This document shows, one piece after another, positions 26,141 through 36,223 of a stretch of 63,496 nucleotides of DNA (its first letter is position 1; each line of letters starts with the position of its first letter). The stretch lies in NCBI RefSeq assembly GCF_031119335.1, contig NZ_JAVHXT010000014.1, forward strand, positions 56,283 to 119,778. Direction: 5' to 3'. The notes under the pieces were generated by a model. The model ran no database searches and had not been told where the DNA came from. It saw only the letters and a program-made list of their open reading frames with translations. The DNA comes from Pedobacter sp. GTDB lineage: Bacteria; Bacteroidota; Bacteroidia; Sphingobacteriales; Sphingobacteriaceae. The position numbers and the translations under genes were made by a program.

Positions 26141-27412
26141 TTATCCCCGCATCACTCCTATTTTCTTACCATCAAAATCTGGGAATAAGACCTTATCATT
26201 GTCGATGCCTAAATGAACATCGGCAACTTCACTAAATACGCTTCTAAAATCGGTGGTTACAGCCAAATCTCTACCATCTTCCAAGTTATCTTTAGACAAA
26301 GGATTGACTACACCATGTACCAAACCACCGTTAACACTATTTCCTAAAATGAAGTTACAAGATCCACGACCGTGATCTGTACCACCTGTACCATTTTGCG
26401 CAACAGTACGTCCAAATTCTGTCATGGTCATTACCGTTACATCATCTTGATATCTCGACAAATCATTCCAAAATGCCATCATACAATTGCTCAAGTCATT
26501 TACGTTACGAGCAAAAACACCCGTGTCTTTGCCTTGGTTAAAATGTGTATCCCAACCGCCAGACTCTGCAAAGGCTACCTCTAAACCCACATCCATTTTA
26601 ATTAATTGTGCAATCTGTTTCAACGAGTTTCCTAAAGCTGTTGTTGGATAAACTACATTATTTTCTGGCTTGTAATTCCTTACATCAGTTTTTTGAAGCA
26701 TTTTTATGGCATCGAAACTCTCTTTTCCAGTGTTCTTCAACAAGTCAGATGAAGTTTGGTCATACAAATCCTCAAAACTCTTGGAGGCCATTTTAGCTCC
26801 TGAAACATTACCTCGCATTTGGATGTTGAAATCTGCCAAATTTCTAATAGCTACTGCTGGATTTTCGCCATAAAACGATCGAGGTAATGATGAAGTTAAG
26901 CTTACACCTTGAAATGGTGTAGCTGCGTCGTGGCCCAACAAGCCTACTGCCCTATTTAGCCAGCCGCTAGTAGTCCCTTTTTTAAATGGCGTACCCGACT
27001 CCATGAAATCTTGTGCATCAAAATGCGAACGGGTGTTGTTTGGAGAACCTATGCCATGCACAATTCCCAACCTTTTTTCCCTAAACATAGGCTCAAAAGC
27101 AGCCATTGAAGGGTGCAAGCCAAATCTTCCGTCTAAGTCAATCAGTGGTTTTTCATTAGCACTTCCTTTAGCAGCAGTCATAAACAAACTCGGACGTGCA
27201 GCTTTCAAATAGTCGTCGGTAAATGGTGTTACAGCCATTAAGCCATCCATTGCCCCACGTTGGAAAATACAAACCAATATCTTTTTCTTTTTAAACAAAG
27301 ATGGATTTACAGTACCTGCAACCGCATCGGCAAGAAATCCGGGAATGCCACCTAAACCTATTCCAAATAAGGCTAAACCTCCAGCTTTTAAAAATCCTCT
27401 TCTAGATACCAT
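26141..27412 (-). CDS. DUF1501 protein with twin-arginine signal
   Basis: 423 residues. The N-terminus MVSRRGFLKAGGLALFGIG is a Tat signal, so it is exported folded. The DUF1501 body shows CIFQRGAMDGLMAVTPF, HPSMAAFEPMF, VHGIGSPNNTRSHFDAQDFM, GGWDTHFNQG and TMTEFGRTVAQNGTGGTDHG. The family belongs to the alkaline-phosphatase-like superfamily, and the conserved Asp/His set suggests a metal-dependent hydrolase. It starts 8 bp after the DUF1800 gene. The two families are commonly encoded together, but their joint substrate is unknown. Confidence 0.92.
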   Translation of the reverse strand: MVSRRGFLKAGGLALFGIGLGGIPGFLADAVAGTVNPSLFKKKKILVCIFQRGAMDGLMAVTPFTDDYLKAARPSLFMTAAKGSANEKPLIDLDGRFGLHPSMAAFEPMFREKRLGIVHGIGSPNNTRSHFDAQDFMESGTPFKKGTTSGWLNRAVGLLGHDAATPFQGVSLTSSLPRSFYGENPAVAIRNLADFNIQMRGNVSGAKMASKSFEDLYDQTSSDLLKNTGKESFDAIKMLQKTDVRNYKPENNVVYPTTALGNSLKQIAQLIKMDVGLEVAFAESGGWDTHFNQGKDTGVFARNVNDLSNCMMAFWNDLSRYQDDVTVMTMTEFGRTVAQNGTGGTDHGRGSCNFILGNSVNGGLVHGVVNPLSKDNLEDGRDLAVTTDFRSVFSEVADVHLGIDNDKVLFPDFDGKKIGVMRG

Positions 27413-27420
27413 AACTCTAA

Positions 27421-29409
27421 TTATTTACGTTGAAATTCTGGAGAGCCAATAATTACGCCCACCACCTGGGCCAACATGGTATTATTACCTGCCTGCGTTT
27501 TAATCGGTGGGTTTTCATTAGCTTTTCTTCCACTTCCCATTTTCATTTTCTCTTCTTTTACTGGTTTGCTATCCATGCTCTGCATTTCCATACCAGTGTT
27601 ATTATTGTCTTTCTTTGCACTGTTTTGCTCGGCAGCTTTGGCCACTTTTTGTTGCAAATTAGGATCATTTAACATTGGCTTTAAACGAGCCACTGTTTGT
27701 GCCAATTCTCTTTCTGGCATAATTAACTTACTATATGTGAGCAAAGCTGCTTCCACACTTTCAGGCTCTCTGTTATTATTTAAGCTGGCTAAATTCAATT
27801 TTACGCCCGGTATACGTTGCGAAGCTAATGCCAAGCCAAAATTCATTCTATTTAACAAAGAACCAGTATTGATCCAATATTGTCCATTATCTGGGAAACC
27901 TGTTGGCGCTTGGTAGTAATACATTTGCTGCCCCATGCGGTTAATCCAGCTGTAAAGCTCATAAGGTTGTGTAATTTCTGCATTTAAACTTCTTACCGCA
28001 CTCATAGCTAATTCAAAAGGAGATTTGGTTTTCTCCCTCAATGCTTGCTCCGACCAAAATTCTGGTGCATTTACCATGGTAATCAATACGCTTTTGATAT
28101 CACCTTTGGTTGCTATAAAAGTTTTAGCCATTTTATCTATTAGCGAACTTGGCGGAACATCATTTACAAAACGTACTGCTAATTTTTTAGCTATAAACTT
28201 AGCAGTAGACTGATGATGTGCCAACATTTTCAATAATTCTACACCTTCATCATAACCGCCGCCAGCAGGAAATTTCTTGCCCAAAACTACCTTCTCTCCG
28301 TTATCGTGTCTATTGGCATTAAAGAAGAAATCGCCATCCAATACAAAACCTTTTTCCTTTAAACCACTGGAACCTAAGCGTTCAATTAGGTTTTTATTTC
28401 CTGCACCGTAACCTTCCTTACCTAGTGGCGCTACCGTCCAGCCAGTCAACACTCTTGCCGCTTGGGTTACATCGTTTTGCGTGTACCCTCCATCAACACC
28501 TAAGGTATGTAACTCCATCACTTCACGAGCGTAGTTCTCATTTAAACCACCCTGTTTCTTTTTATTCTGAATTTGCTGTTGGATTTTCTTTACCCGTTCT
28601 TTCCTCTTTGCTTTTTGCTCGGTAGACATCCCCATATCACTCATCGACATCATCTCTTGATCTGACATAGGCACGTTTACACCAGAACTTGAAGAATTAT
28701 CTAAATACATCAGCATTGCTGGCGATTTGGCGGTGCTTAATAGCAAATCTTCAAAACCTCCAAATACATTTGGTCTAATCACATCTCTCTCATAGGCTGG
28801 CACAAAACTGGCACACTGCGGTTTATTAAGCGCTACGTTGAAATGGTTAAACCAAAAATCGGTCATGATTTCTCTCAGCTGATTTTCGCCGTATGCAGCT
28901 CTAAGTATTTTTTGATTGAAAAATTGTCGATACAACTCTTGTAGGGGACGATATCCCTTATCCTTCATGTAGGTTTGGATAAGCTCTCTTTCGTACTTAT
29001 TGTTGTTTGAGCTTATTGAATCTTTATGGATATAACCATCTCTAATTGCCCAGCGTCTAACACGTGGTCCCTGCGGAAAAAGATCTTCCACCTCACTATT
29101 GCTAATGTTAATGGCATCGTACTGCGACAGCATTTGGTTAAGATTTTTATCTTCCAAATTACCGTCAAGCTGCTTTTTAAGCCATTTATCCAATCCAACC
29201 TTTACCACTTCTTCCACCTGCCCAGGTTGTGCACCATAAGTAAAGCGACTTAATAGGTGTGCTGCCGCCTGTTCATTGCTTAAACCCGACTTCTTGTAGG
29301 GCATTGCAATTTTATCGGATGCACTAATAACCCGAACAAAAGAAGACAATATGATTGCGCAACAAAACAAAATTACGCTCATATAAAAATTATGAATATT
29401 ACGTTTCAT
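27421..29409 (-). CDS. DUF1800 protein
   Basis: 662 residues with an N-terminal hydrophobic segment (MSVILFCCAIILSSFVRVI) that is a signal or anchor. Family motifs are AAHLLSRFTYGAQPGQVEEV, REIMTDFWFNHFNV, NENYAREVMELHTLGVDGGY, TQAARVLTGW and FAANRHD-like FFNANRHDNGEK. A Met/Ser-rich insert (about residues 250-285) and a Lys/Asn-rich stretch (about 600-640) are extra. It is the first gene of a two-gene operon with DUF1501. The biochemical role is not established; export with DUF1501 implies an envelope function. Confidence 0.92.
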   Translation of the reverse strand: MKRNIHNFYMSVILFCCAIILSSFVRVISASDKIAMPYKKSGLSNEQAAAHLLSRFTYGAQPGQVEEVVKVGLDKWLKKQLDGNLEDKNLNQMLSQYDAINISNSEVEDLFPQGPRVRRWAIRDGYIHKDSISSNNNKYERELIQTYMKDKGYRPLQELYRQFFNQKILRAAYGENQLREIMTDFWFNHFNVALNKPQCASFVPAYERDVIRPNVFGGFEDLLLSTAKSPAMLMYLDNSSSSGVNVPMSDQEMMSMSDMGMSTEQKAKRKERVKKIQQQIQNKKKQGGLNENYAREVMELHTLGVDGGYTQNDVTQAARVLTGWTVAPLGKEGYGAGNKNLIERLGSSGLKEKGFVLDGDFFFNANRHDNGEKVVLGKKFPAGGGYDEGVELLKMLAHHQSTAKFIAKKLAVRFVNDVPPSSLIDKMAKTFIATKGDIKSVLITMVNAPEFWSEQALREKTKSPFELAMSAVRSLNAEITQPYELYSWINRMGQQMYYYQAPTGFPDNGQYWINTGSLLNRMNFGLALASQRIPGVKLNLASLNNNREPESVEAALLTYSKLIMPERELAQTVARLKPMLNDPNLQQKVAKAAEQNSAKKDNNNTGMEMQSMDSKPVKEEKMKMGSGRKANENPPIKTQAGNNTMLAQVVGVIIGSPEFQRK

Positions 29410-29670
29410 ATCTTTTGGTTTAGTTTCCTATGTAAGACAACGTTATTTTCTAAAAGGATTAATCACATTGTAAAAAAAATCTCACAAAGCGAAAGAAATG
29501 CCTTTCATTTATTAAAACAGCGACTTAAACAAATAAGTTTTATTGAAAGATGTTTGAAATGCAAAGCGACTCATTCTCAAATCAAGATGACTTCACTCAA
29601 AAAAACATAGCTCCAAATAGTCTTCGACAAGCTCAGATTGACAAGTATTTTTTATAAACTTGAATGACTG
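29410..29670. other. Intergenic, no gene
   Basis: No supported frame. A fragment CTTCGACAAGCTCAG near 29622-29636 resembles short dispersed intergenic repeats seen in many genomes. Nothing else stands out. Confidence 0.4.
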
Positions 29671-30399
29671 TTAAAAATTACATGCCTCGGCCATGTTAAG
29701 TGTTAAGTTGTAGCTGCTCTGATCAATCTTTTGCGCTACGATATAACTTTGCCCACCATATACAATCTGGAAATCGTAAGTTTCGCCTAGTGCAAGCAGG
29801 TTAGTACTGATATTTCCTTTGTCCATATAACCTAGATATCGATATGGCTCTGTACCGCCCGTTTTTTTGAAAGACACATAAACACTTGGTCTGATTTCTA
29901 TATCAGGCCTATTAGGGCAGGTACCTGTAAAATTTAATGATACATCTTGATAAACCGGCGGCGGCGGAACAACTATTGGCGGGGCAGTATTTCCAACTCT
30001 TGAAATTCCTATAGGAACTATCTGTTGCCTTTGCGCTGCAGTAAAACTGATATTCTTACGTTGCGTTGTGTAACCAGGAGCCGCAATTTCTACGGTAGTA
30101 TTGATGGGTACTTCTGCTGTAGGTGCCAGATTTGGATGCAAGCCAATAGTTACCATCCCTTGCACAAGACTGATTTCCTTCTTACCTGATATTTCATAAA
30201 TATTTGCTGCATTTTCTCCAACCACGGTAATTGTGGCATTTGCCGGAGCTGCATTTCCAGTTTGCGCATCTGTAACCTGTACCAATGCAGTATATTTGAT
30301 AATATCAGTATCTACTACAATTTTGATATTTTCTGTAGGTTTCTTACAAGCAATAAAACCTAAAACCATCATAAATATACTTGACCTAATTGCTCTCAT
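29671..30399 (-). CDS. Putative lipoprotein, function unknown
   Basis: 242 residues with a lipobox (VLGFIAC, Cys18) after a short hydrophobic segment. Residues about 35-135 look like an all-beta carboxypeptidase-regulatory or Ig-like domain (ALVQVTDAQTGNAAPANATI; VEIAAPGYTTQRKNISFT). A Pro-rich linker (about 137-150) precedes a C-terminal beta domain with a Cys pair (TCPNRPDI; EACNF). It starts 5 bp after the outer-membrane protein gene 30405-31076, so the two are an operon. I do not recognise a family. Confidence 0.75.
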   Translation of the reverse strand: MRAIRSSIFMMVLGFIACKKPTENIKIVVDTDIIKYTALVQVTDAQTGNAAPANATITVVGENAANIYEISGKKEISLVQGMVTIGLHPNLAPTAEVPINTTVEIAAPGYTTQRKNISFTAAQRQQIVPIGISRVGNTAPPIVVPPPPVYQDVSLNFTGTCPNRPDIEIRPSVYVSFKKTGGTEPYRYLGYMDKGNISTNLLALGETYDFQIVYGGQSYIVAQKIDQSSYNLTLNMAEACNF

Positions 30400-30404
30400 T
30401 GCCT

Positions 30405-31076
30405 TTAAAATTTATAGTTGAAGTTGAGCTGCAAAATTGGCAACCAACGATAGTTTTTAATATTAGATTGAAACTGCTCGGTTTGCGAAGAATTACCTGT
30501 TAAGATACCTGTTCCAATGATGTCCGCTTCGGGTTTATTGAGATAATAAGTGCCTAAATCCAGATTAATATTAAACTTCCTTTTAGGGAAAGTCTTTAAA
30601 AACCCTAATCCTAAATATGGTGCTAAACCTTTCCAATCTACATTTAGATCTACGTACCCAATTTGATCTTCCGTTAAGGTTAAATCTCCATATTTATAAT
30701 CATCAGAAGGGATGATACGTACATTTCCATTTGCCTTAAGGAAGTAAGCAAAACCACCAACCAACCTAAACCAAGGCTGTTGTTTAAATGGCGTGTAATC
30801 TGCCAATAAATGGATATTGTAAAAATCGGCCGAAACATGAGAAGTAGAGTTAAAACCGGAAATTTTAAACACATCGTTAGCCTTAATTGGGATAGCGTTT
30901 ACACCCAATCTAAGCGCTAATTTTTCATATACCCCATAGTTAACAGCCGCTCCAATACCTTGCGTACCTACGTTTAGCTGCACAGCTATTGGTCGTTTTA
31001 ATGTATCGGCACCTTGCCCTTTAACCGCGAGAGCATTTAATAAAAAAGAAAATATAAAAACAGGAAGCAACTTCAT
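30405..31076 (-). CDS. Small outer-membrane beta-barrel protein
   Basis: About 223 residues from the ATG at 31076 (MKLLPVFIFSFLLNALAVKG), chosen because it begins the signal peptide; upstream in-frame codons lack ATG. The mature part alternates polar and hydrophobic residues with aromatic belts (VAVQLNVGTQGIGAAV-like strands, GLAPYLGLGFLKTFP, LPILQLNFNYKF) and ends in Phe, as outer-membrane barrels do. It is paired with the downstream lipoprotein. Function unknown. Confidence 0.75.
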   Translation of the reverse strand: MKLLPVFIFSFLLNALAVKGQGADTLKRPIAVQLNVGTQGIGAAVNYGVYEKLALRLGVNAIPIKANDVFKISGFNSTSHVSADFYNIHLLADYTPFKQQPWFRLVGGFAYFLKANGNVRIIPSDDYKYGDLTLTEDQIGYVDLNVDWKGLAPYLGLGFLKTFPKRKFNINLDLGTYYLNKPEADIIGTGILTGNSSQTEQFQSNIKNYRWLPILQLNFNYKF

Positions 31077-31203
31077 CAATTCGCAATTTAAAATCAAAAC
31101 CAGCGTAATTAAATGAGGTAGAAGTGATGGATAACTTAAGAACAGCTACACAAGAAAAATGTTTAAAAGAGGCTGTTTTTTAACCTAACTTTACGCAAAT
31201 TAA

Positions 31204-31593
31204 ATGATGATGAGGAAGTTAATTTTATTTCTGTTGCCAATATCTCTGCTATTTTTTAATGCCAATGCACAAGAAAAAAGCAACGTCAAGAAAATATCGC
31301 CACGAAAATTAGAAAGGAAACTAAAGAAAAATATTCAGCTGATAGACGTTCGTACTGAAAAAGAATTTGCCGAGCAGCATATCGAAAAAGCTGTTAACGT
31401 TAATATAGAGGATATCAATTTTGAAAAGGCTGTGCAGTCTTTAGATAAAGGCAAACCTGTTTACCTTTATTGCCGTAGTGGAAAAAGAAGCAGTAAAGCA
31501 GCGAAGAAACTAGATTCTTTAGGCTTCCAAAAAATATACGATTTAGAAGGCGGCATCAACTCTTGGAATAAGAAAAAAGGCAGAAAACCCTAA
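31204..31593 (+). CDS. Periplasmic rhodanese-domain protein
   Basis: 129 residues (start at the first of three consecutive ATGs). Signal peptide MRKLILFLLPISLLFFNANA is followed by a single rhodanese domain: IQLIDVRTEKEFAEQHIEKA and the active loop YCRSGKRS with Cys90. It could transfer sulfane sulfur or act as a thiol redox protein in the periplasm. Single-domain exported rhodaneses are common in Bacteroidota. It is monocistronic; a weak hairpin (AAATGCCT/AGGCATTT, 31601-31631) follows. Confidence 0.88.
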   Translation: MMMRKLILFLLPISLLFFNANAQEKSNVKKISPRKLERKLKKNIQLIDVRTEKEFAEQHIEKAVNVNIEDINFEKAVQSLDKGKPVYLYCRSGKRSSKAAKKLDSLGFQKIYDLEGGINSWNKKKGRKP

Positions 31594-31879
31594 AAAATAA
31601 AAATGCCTCCCCTATGGTAGAGAAGGCATTTAGTCGTCATAACGGAACAATTTCAAAACATTTTTCACATGATTTGAAGAAATTAGCAGGAGCAGTATGA
31701 GTTTATTTTTACACAAAAACATCTCGGGGAGTAGATTTAACGTCTTTACTAGCGAAGTAAAATTACATAGAATATCTAACCCTAATGAAGTTCGAAAACT
31801 TTATTACTTAAGATTTAAAATAATGTATTGATACATCAAATTAAAACATATAAGTAATTAATCTTTATTATATCACGTC

Positions 31880-33136
31880 CTATTTATCCCCTAATAACTT
31901 TTCCAATGCGACTTTACTAATAGCCATATCTTCTTTACCTATAGAATACAAAGTGTAAAGCCATCCTTCATGAATAATAGAGCTTGAATAAGCATAGCCC
32001 GGATTACGTCCCTTTACACCACTAAACCTAAACTTTTTTGGCGAAGCTGTCCTTAGCGCATAAACACGATCAAAGGTATAACCATCTTTACTTATTGAAA
32101 TAGTTATGGGATCACGATCCAAATAAAGTGCTTCATCAAAAATAGGTGCATTCTGGCTTCCTATCAATAAAATGGTTCCGTCAGTTAACCTTAATGCTTG
32201 CCCTCTAGTTGGAGAGTCTGGAATATCGGTGGGATAAGGTGTACCCCAGCCTTCTTTCCCCTTTTTAAAACTGACATACATCCTGTTATTATGTACTGGA
32301 TTACTTGGTGTACCCCAATTCCTTAACATCAACACCAAACCATCATCTTTTGCTCTGTATGAAAACGTTTCAATCAACTGACTTCCATCTACTCCTTTTC
32401 TGTTTACACCTTCATTTTTATCTGCCCACCAACTCACTTGGTCATTTTGCACATACCAATTAGTTATTTTATCGCCAATTGGCTGTAAAGCATTGGCTTG
32501 TTGCATGTAGATAGGCAACTTTGCATTTTTTGGTAAATCCCTAACTAAAAAAGGTTCTCCCAAAATACCATTTTCGCTAACTGAGCGAGCTATTGGATAT
32601 CTACCTGCACCATGGACATAAGTAACGGCATACAATATATCTTCTATAATTATCCATCTATCTGGTTTAAGGTGTATCCCCTCGTCTGATTTCGGCTTTA
32701 CCGGACCAGGAGCAGCAAAAATTTCTGTGGGCTTGGCCCATTTCCCCCATTCATTTGAAACAGAAAACAACACTCTTTGTCCGGGGGCATCTTCTCCTAA
32801 TGGATGATTACCCCACATCGCCAAAAATTTTCCTTTATAAAATATAAGACAAGCATAGTGATTATAAGCCCCTTCTTCTTTAGTTTCTGGTCCCCAAACC
32901 GCAGCGTGTTGTGCTCCTGTTAAGATTGGGAAACCAGCACCATCTCTTAAGTTCTGATTTGGTGTTCCTGCCTCCCACATAGGTATAACAGGAGTGCCTA
33001 CCTTAGTACGCTTGGTTGTTTTAATGGTTTTGTGACCTATTTTCAATGTGGTGTCAGATAAAAGCTTATGATTAGCATTAGCTGCATTGGCAATAAAAAC
33101 AAGTAATAAAAGAATTGTAAGATTGTGTTTTAGCAT
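31880..33136 (-). CDS. Secreted sialidase-fold beta-propeller protein
   Basis: 418 residues with signal peptide (MLKHNLTILLLLVFIANAAN). The whole mature protein is a propeller-like domain, nearly co-linear with residues about 30-420 of the next protein upstream. Shared blocks include NHYACLIFYKGKFLAMWGNH, GEDAPGQRVLFS, GIHLKPDRW, AVTYVHGAGRYPIARS, LRNWGTPSNPVHNNRMY and YTLYSIGKEDMAISKV. Asp-box-like SKDGYTF is present. The many conserved Arg, Asp, His and Trp residues suggest an active carbohydrate enzyme, either a glycosidase or a lyase. No T9SS tail is present, so it may be periplasmic. It is the last gene of the SusC/SusD operon. Confidence 0.8.
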   Translation of the reverse strand: MLKHNLTILLLLVFIANAANANHKLLSDTTLKIGHKTIKTTKRTKVGTPVIPMWEAGTPNQNLRDGAGFPILTGAQHAAVWGPETKEEGAYNHYACLIFYKGKFLAMWGNHPLGEDAPGQRVLFSVSNEWGKWAKPTEIFAAPGPVKPKSDEGIHLKPDRWIIIEDILYAVTYVHGAGRYPIARSVSENGILGEPFLVRDLPKNAKLPIYMQQANALQPIGDKITNWYVQNDQVSWWADKNEGVNRKGVDGSQLIETFSYRAKDDGLVLMLRNWGTPSNPVHNNRMYVSFKKGKEGWGTPYPTDIPDSPTRGQALRLTDGTILLIGSQNAPIFDEALYLDRDPITISISKDGYTFDRVYALRTASPKKFRFSGVKGRNPGYAYSSSIIHEGWLYTLYSIGKEDMAISKVALEKLLGDK

Positions 33137-33147
33137 AAAAATTTGTT

Positions 33148-36100
33148 TTATTGCGGAATAAATTTGACCGTATAGTTATCTCCCTTAAAATCGATATTTA
33201 AAACGTACAAAGCAGTATTTAATGAGTTTAAAGATAATTTAAATTGATTGCTTGATACGCCTATCGCGATACTTTCCGTATGTAGCAATCTTCCGTTAAC
33301 ATCGTATATACTAATCTTAGCATTACCTTCGTTTGCCGATACAAAATTGACGTTTACTTTCCCTTGTTGTTTAGAAGCATAAACAGAAAGTTGCTTTAAT
33401 AATAGCGCATTTTTTACATGTTCAATATCAGAAAGCCAATATTTCCCATCAACATCTACCTGTCTTAATTGATAATATGAAACACCTGTAAAAGGCTTTT
33501 GGTCTGTAAAAGTATAGCTTGAACCTTTTGTTTTACCATGTCCCGCAACTTTACCAATGCTTATAAAATTTTTATCGCTCGATCGTAAAACTTCATAGTG
33601 TGAATTATTGGCTTCTTCGGTGGTTTTCCAATTTAATTCTACCGTTCCAAATTTTGTTGTTCTTGCTTTAAAGCTTGTAAGTTTTACAGGAAGTACTGTT
33701 ATAGTTTCTACAGTCCCTCCTATTATCAAACTTGCCTCATTCTGCCCTACGTCATATCTACCAATGGCTATCGTGCCCGTTTCCATAGCTGTACCCCAAA
33801 CATACAAACGAAATACAACAGATGAACTGTGAGAAATCCCTTGCAATTCGGCAATATTAGCCAGATTAATCTGTGGCTGGCTTAACCCTATCAAAGGGAT
33901 TTGTATGTCATTGTAGCTACCTATGTTGTAAAAATCAGTTCCATTTGTGCTGTATTTCCATTGATATTTCAATGCCCCGTAAGTACTTCTTCTCAATACA
34001 AATGAAAGTGAACTTAAAGAGGCCAAGTAACCTTCTTCTGGACTTACAGAAAATTCATAATAATCTCCATACTCAATGGCCTTTGACAATGTTTGCCTAG
34101 TATCCGACTGGTAGTTTCTTAATAAAGACCCCATACTTCGTGCAATAACATAAGGTTCTAATCCTGTGCCTCTAGTAATTGCGGATGGTTTCAAGTTTGG
34201 ATGACTAGCATTTGCAGTATAAGCGGCTTCTGATCCACTAGCATTTAATAGGTTAAAAGCTAATATCGAAGTGTTGTCCATTTCTACATTGCCCGAAAGT
34301 ATTAGTGGAATAGTTTTATACTCTACAGCACTCACCGTAATTGAACTTCTTCCAAAAGAAAAACTACCAGCCTCGCTAGTTGCCCCCCAACCATACAGCC
34401 TAAAGGTAACCGATGTACCATTAACGAGACCTTGCAGATCGGGAATATTGTCCAGCCCTGTTATTACTAGGTTACCCGTATCTAGCGTTTGCACAATAGT
34501 ACCACCAAAGTTATGGGGTGCGACTTCATTTGCGGTAGGTATTTCGATGTAATTAACTCCATCTTTACTATATTTCCATATATAGCCAGAACAACCTAAT
34601 GAACTTCTTCTAATATTGGCACGAAGCGTTGTTAAAGAAATTTTATATCCCGGATTGGGAGAAAACGTAAATTCATAAAAAGCATTATCGGCAACAGCCA
34701 TTGCTTTGGTTACCGGAATGGATGAGGTTGGGCTTCCTGTACTTGAATACCATAACCTAGATGAAGAAGCAAAACCACGAGCTAAGCCTGCGGGTTTAAG
34801 TCCATCTCCCCGTTTTAATATTGAACCTGCAGCAGCCGGATTTAATGAGGTAGCAATATAAGTAGCTTCGTTACCTACACTTACATTAGATTCATGAAAT
34901 TGCCAAGTTAACAAATTTGTTTTCCCATATAACGGATCTATCTCTGAAAGATGTACCTTGCTAATGGCCATATCTTCCTTACCAATAGAATATAGTGTAT
35001 AAAGCCAATCTTCGTGAACAATAGAACTTGAATAACCATAGCCTAAATTTCTGCCACCAACACCCGAAAACCTAAATGATGTAGGAGCTGCCGTTCTATA
35101 GGCAAAAACTTGGTTAAAAGTAAAACCGTCTTTGCTTACAGATACGGTCATGGGGTCTCGATCCAGATATAGCGCATTATCGAAAGTTGGTGCTATTTGG
35201 TTGCCAATGAGCAAAATTGTTCCGTTACGTAATCTAATTGCTTGCGCCCTACTAGGTGCATCTGGAATATCTGTAGGATATGGACTAGTCCAGCTCCCAC
35301 TACCAGATTTAAAGCTTGCGTACATACGGTTATTATGTACTGGATTGCTTGGCGTGCCCCAATTTCTCAACATTAGCACCAAACTGTTATCATTAGCTCG
35401 GTATGAGAAACTCTCTATCAATTGTGACCCGTCAATACCAGTACGTGGCACGCCTTCTGCCCCAGCTGCCCACCAGCTTATTTCATCGTTACTTGTGTAC
35501 CAACTTCTAATTTGGCTCGCTACAGGCAGTAATATGTTGGGATCAGTCCCTGTCATATAAGAAGGCAATTCAGCGCCACTTGGGAGTGTAGTTACCAAGA
35601 AAGGAGCACCAATATTTCCATTTTCATCTACCGAACGAGCTATTGGGTATCTCCCAGCACCATGTACATAGGTAACCGCATAAAGTGTATTATCTATTAC
35701 TACCCATCTATCTGGTTTTAAATGTATACCTTCTTCGTCTCTTGGTTTTATTGGGCCTGGTGCGGCAAAAAGTTCTTGCTGGCCAGACCAATTGCCCCAA
35801 CTGTTCGACATAGAAAAAAGTACACGTTGACCTGGAGCATCTTCTCCCAAGGTATGGTTACCCCACATGGCAAAGAACTTGCCCTTAAAAAAAATAAGGC
35901 AAGCATAATGATTATAAGCTCCCTGATCTTTGTTAGCTGGCTGCCAAACCATGGTGTGCTGCGCTTGCGAAAGTACGGGAAACCCCGCTCCAGTACTCTG
36001 GTTAGCATTTGGCATAGGTGCATTCCACATAGGTACTACAGGTGTTCCATCTGCTGTGTACTTATTGGTATGTATATCTCGGTTGCCTACCCTAACAATG

Positions 36101-36201
36101 GTATCCGATTGGAAAAAATTCTCCGTAAATGGTACTGCTTTGGCATGGCTCACGCCAAGCAGCACCATTAAAACTACTATGAAACCCGATTTTAAACCCA
36201 T
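33148..36201 (-). CDS. T9SS-sorted beta-propeller protein with two tandem accessory modules
   Basis: 1017 residues. Signal peptide (VVLMVLLGVSHAKA) and a propeller (about 30-425) paralogous to the 418-residue neighbour. Two copies of a module of about 210 residues follow (about 430-640 and 645-850), marked by LKRGDGLKPAG / ITRGTGLEPY, NIRRSSLGCSGYIWKYSKDG / LRRSTYGALKYQWKYSTNG, and VTFRLYGWGAT / VVFRLYVWGT. A fibronectin-like region is next (about 855-930, LTSFKARTT... NNSHYEVLRS). A type A T9SS sorting domain ends the protein (about 945-1017, AKISIYDVNGRLLH). It should be secreted or surface-attached. The modules probably bind glycan, by analogy only. Confidence 0.85.
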   Translation of the reverse strand: MGLKSGFIVVLMVLLGVSHAKAVPFTENFFQSDTIVRVGNRDIHTNKYTADGTPVVPMWNAPMPNANQSTGAGFPVLSQAQHTMVWQPANKDQGAYNHYACLIFFKGKFFAMWGNHTLGEDAPGQRVLFSMSNSWGNWSGQQELFAAPGPIKPRDEEGIHLKPDRWVVIDNTLYAVTYVHGAGRYPIARSVDENGNIGAPFLVTTLPSGAELPSYMTGTDPNILLPVASQIRSWYTSNDEISWWAAGAEGVPRTGIDGSQLIESFSYRANDNSLVLMLRNWGTPSNPVHNNRMYASFKSGSGSWTSPYPTDIPDAPSRAQAIRLRNGTILLIGNQIAPTFDNALYLDRDPMTVSVSKDGFTFNQVFAYRTAAPTSFRFSGVGGRNLGYGYSSSIVHEDWLYTLYSIGKEDMAISKVHLSEIDPLYGKTNLLTWQFHESNVSVGNEATYIATSLNPAAAGSILKRGDGLKPAGLARGFASSSRLWYSSTGSPTSSIPVTKAMAVADNAFYEFTFSPNPGYKISLTTLRANIRRSSLGCSGYIWKYSKDGVNYIEIPTANEVAPHNFGGTIVQTLDTGNLVITGLDNIPDLQGLVNGTSVTFRLYGWGATSEAGSFSFGRSSITVSAVEYKTIPLILSGNVEMDNTSILAFNLLNASGSEAAYTANASHPNLKPSAITRGTGLEPYVIARSMGSLLRNYQSDTRQTLSKAIEYGDYYEFSVSPEEGYLASLSSLSFVLRRSTYGALKYQWKYSTNGTDFYNIGSYNDIQIPLIGLSQPQINLANIAELQGISHSSSVVFRLYVWGTAMETGTIAIGRYDVGQNEASLIIGGTVETITVLPVKLTSFKARTTKFGTVELNWKTTEEANNSHYEVLRSSDKNFISIGKVAGHGKTKGSSYTFTDQKPFTGVSYYQLRQVDVDGKYWLSDIEHVKNALLLKQLSVYASKQQGKVNVNFVSANEGNAKISIYDVNGRLLHTESIAIGVSSNQFKLSLNSLNTALYVLNIDFKGDNYTVKFIPQ

Positions 36202-36223
36202 AAAAGAATATTTATCAGCTTAA

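Noticed and set aside
31697..31831. 44-codon frame after the rhodanese gene with an AGGAG-like sequence upstream
   Set aside because: No recognisable features, AT-rich surroundings, and Bacteroidota seldom rely on such ribosome sites; chance cannot be excluded.
35722..36171. 149-codon plus-strand frame
   Set aside because: Antisense shadow of the 1017-residue T9SS protein, whose frame is supported by a paralogue and clear domains.
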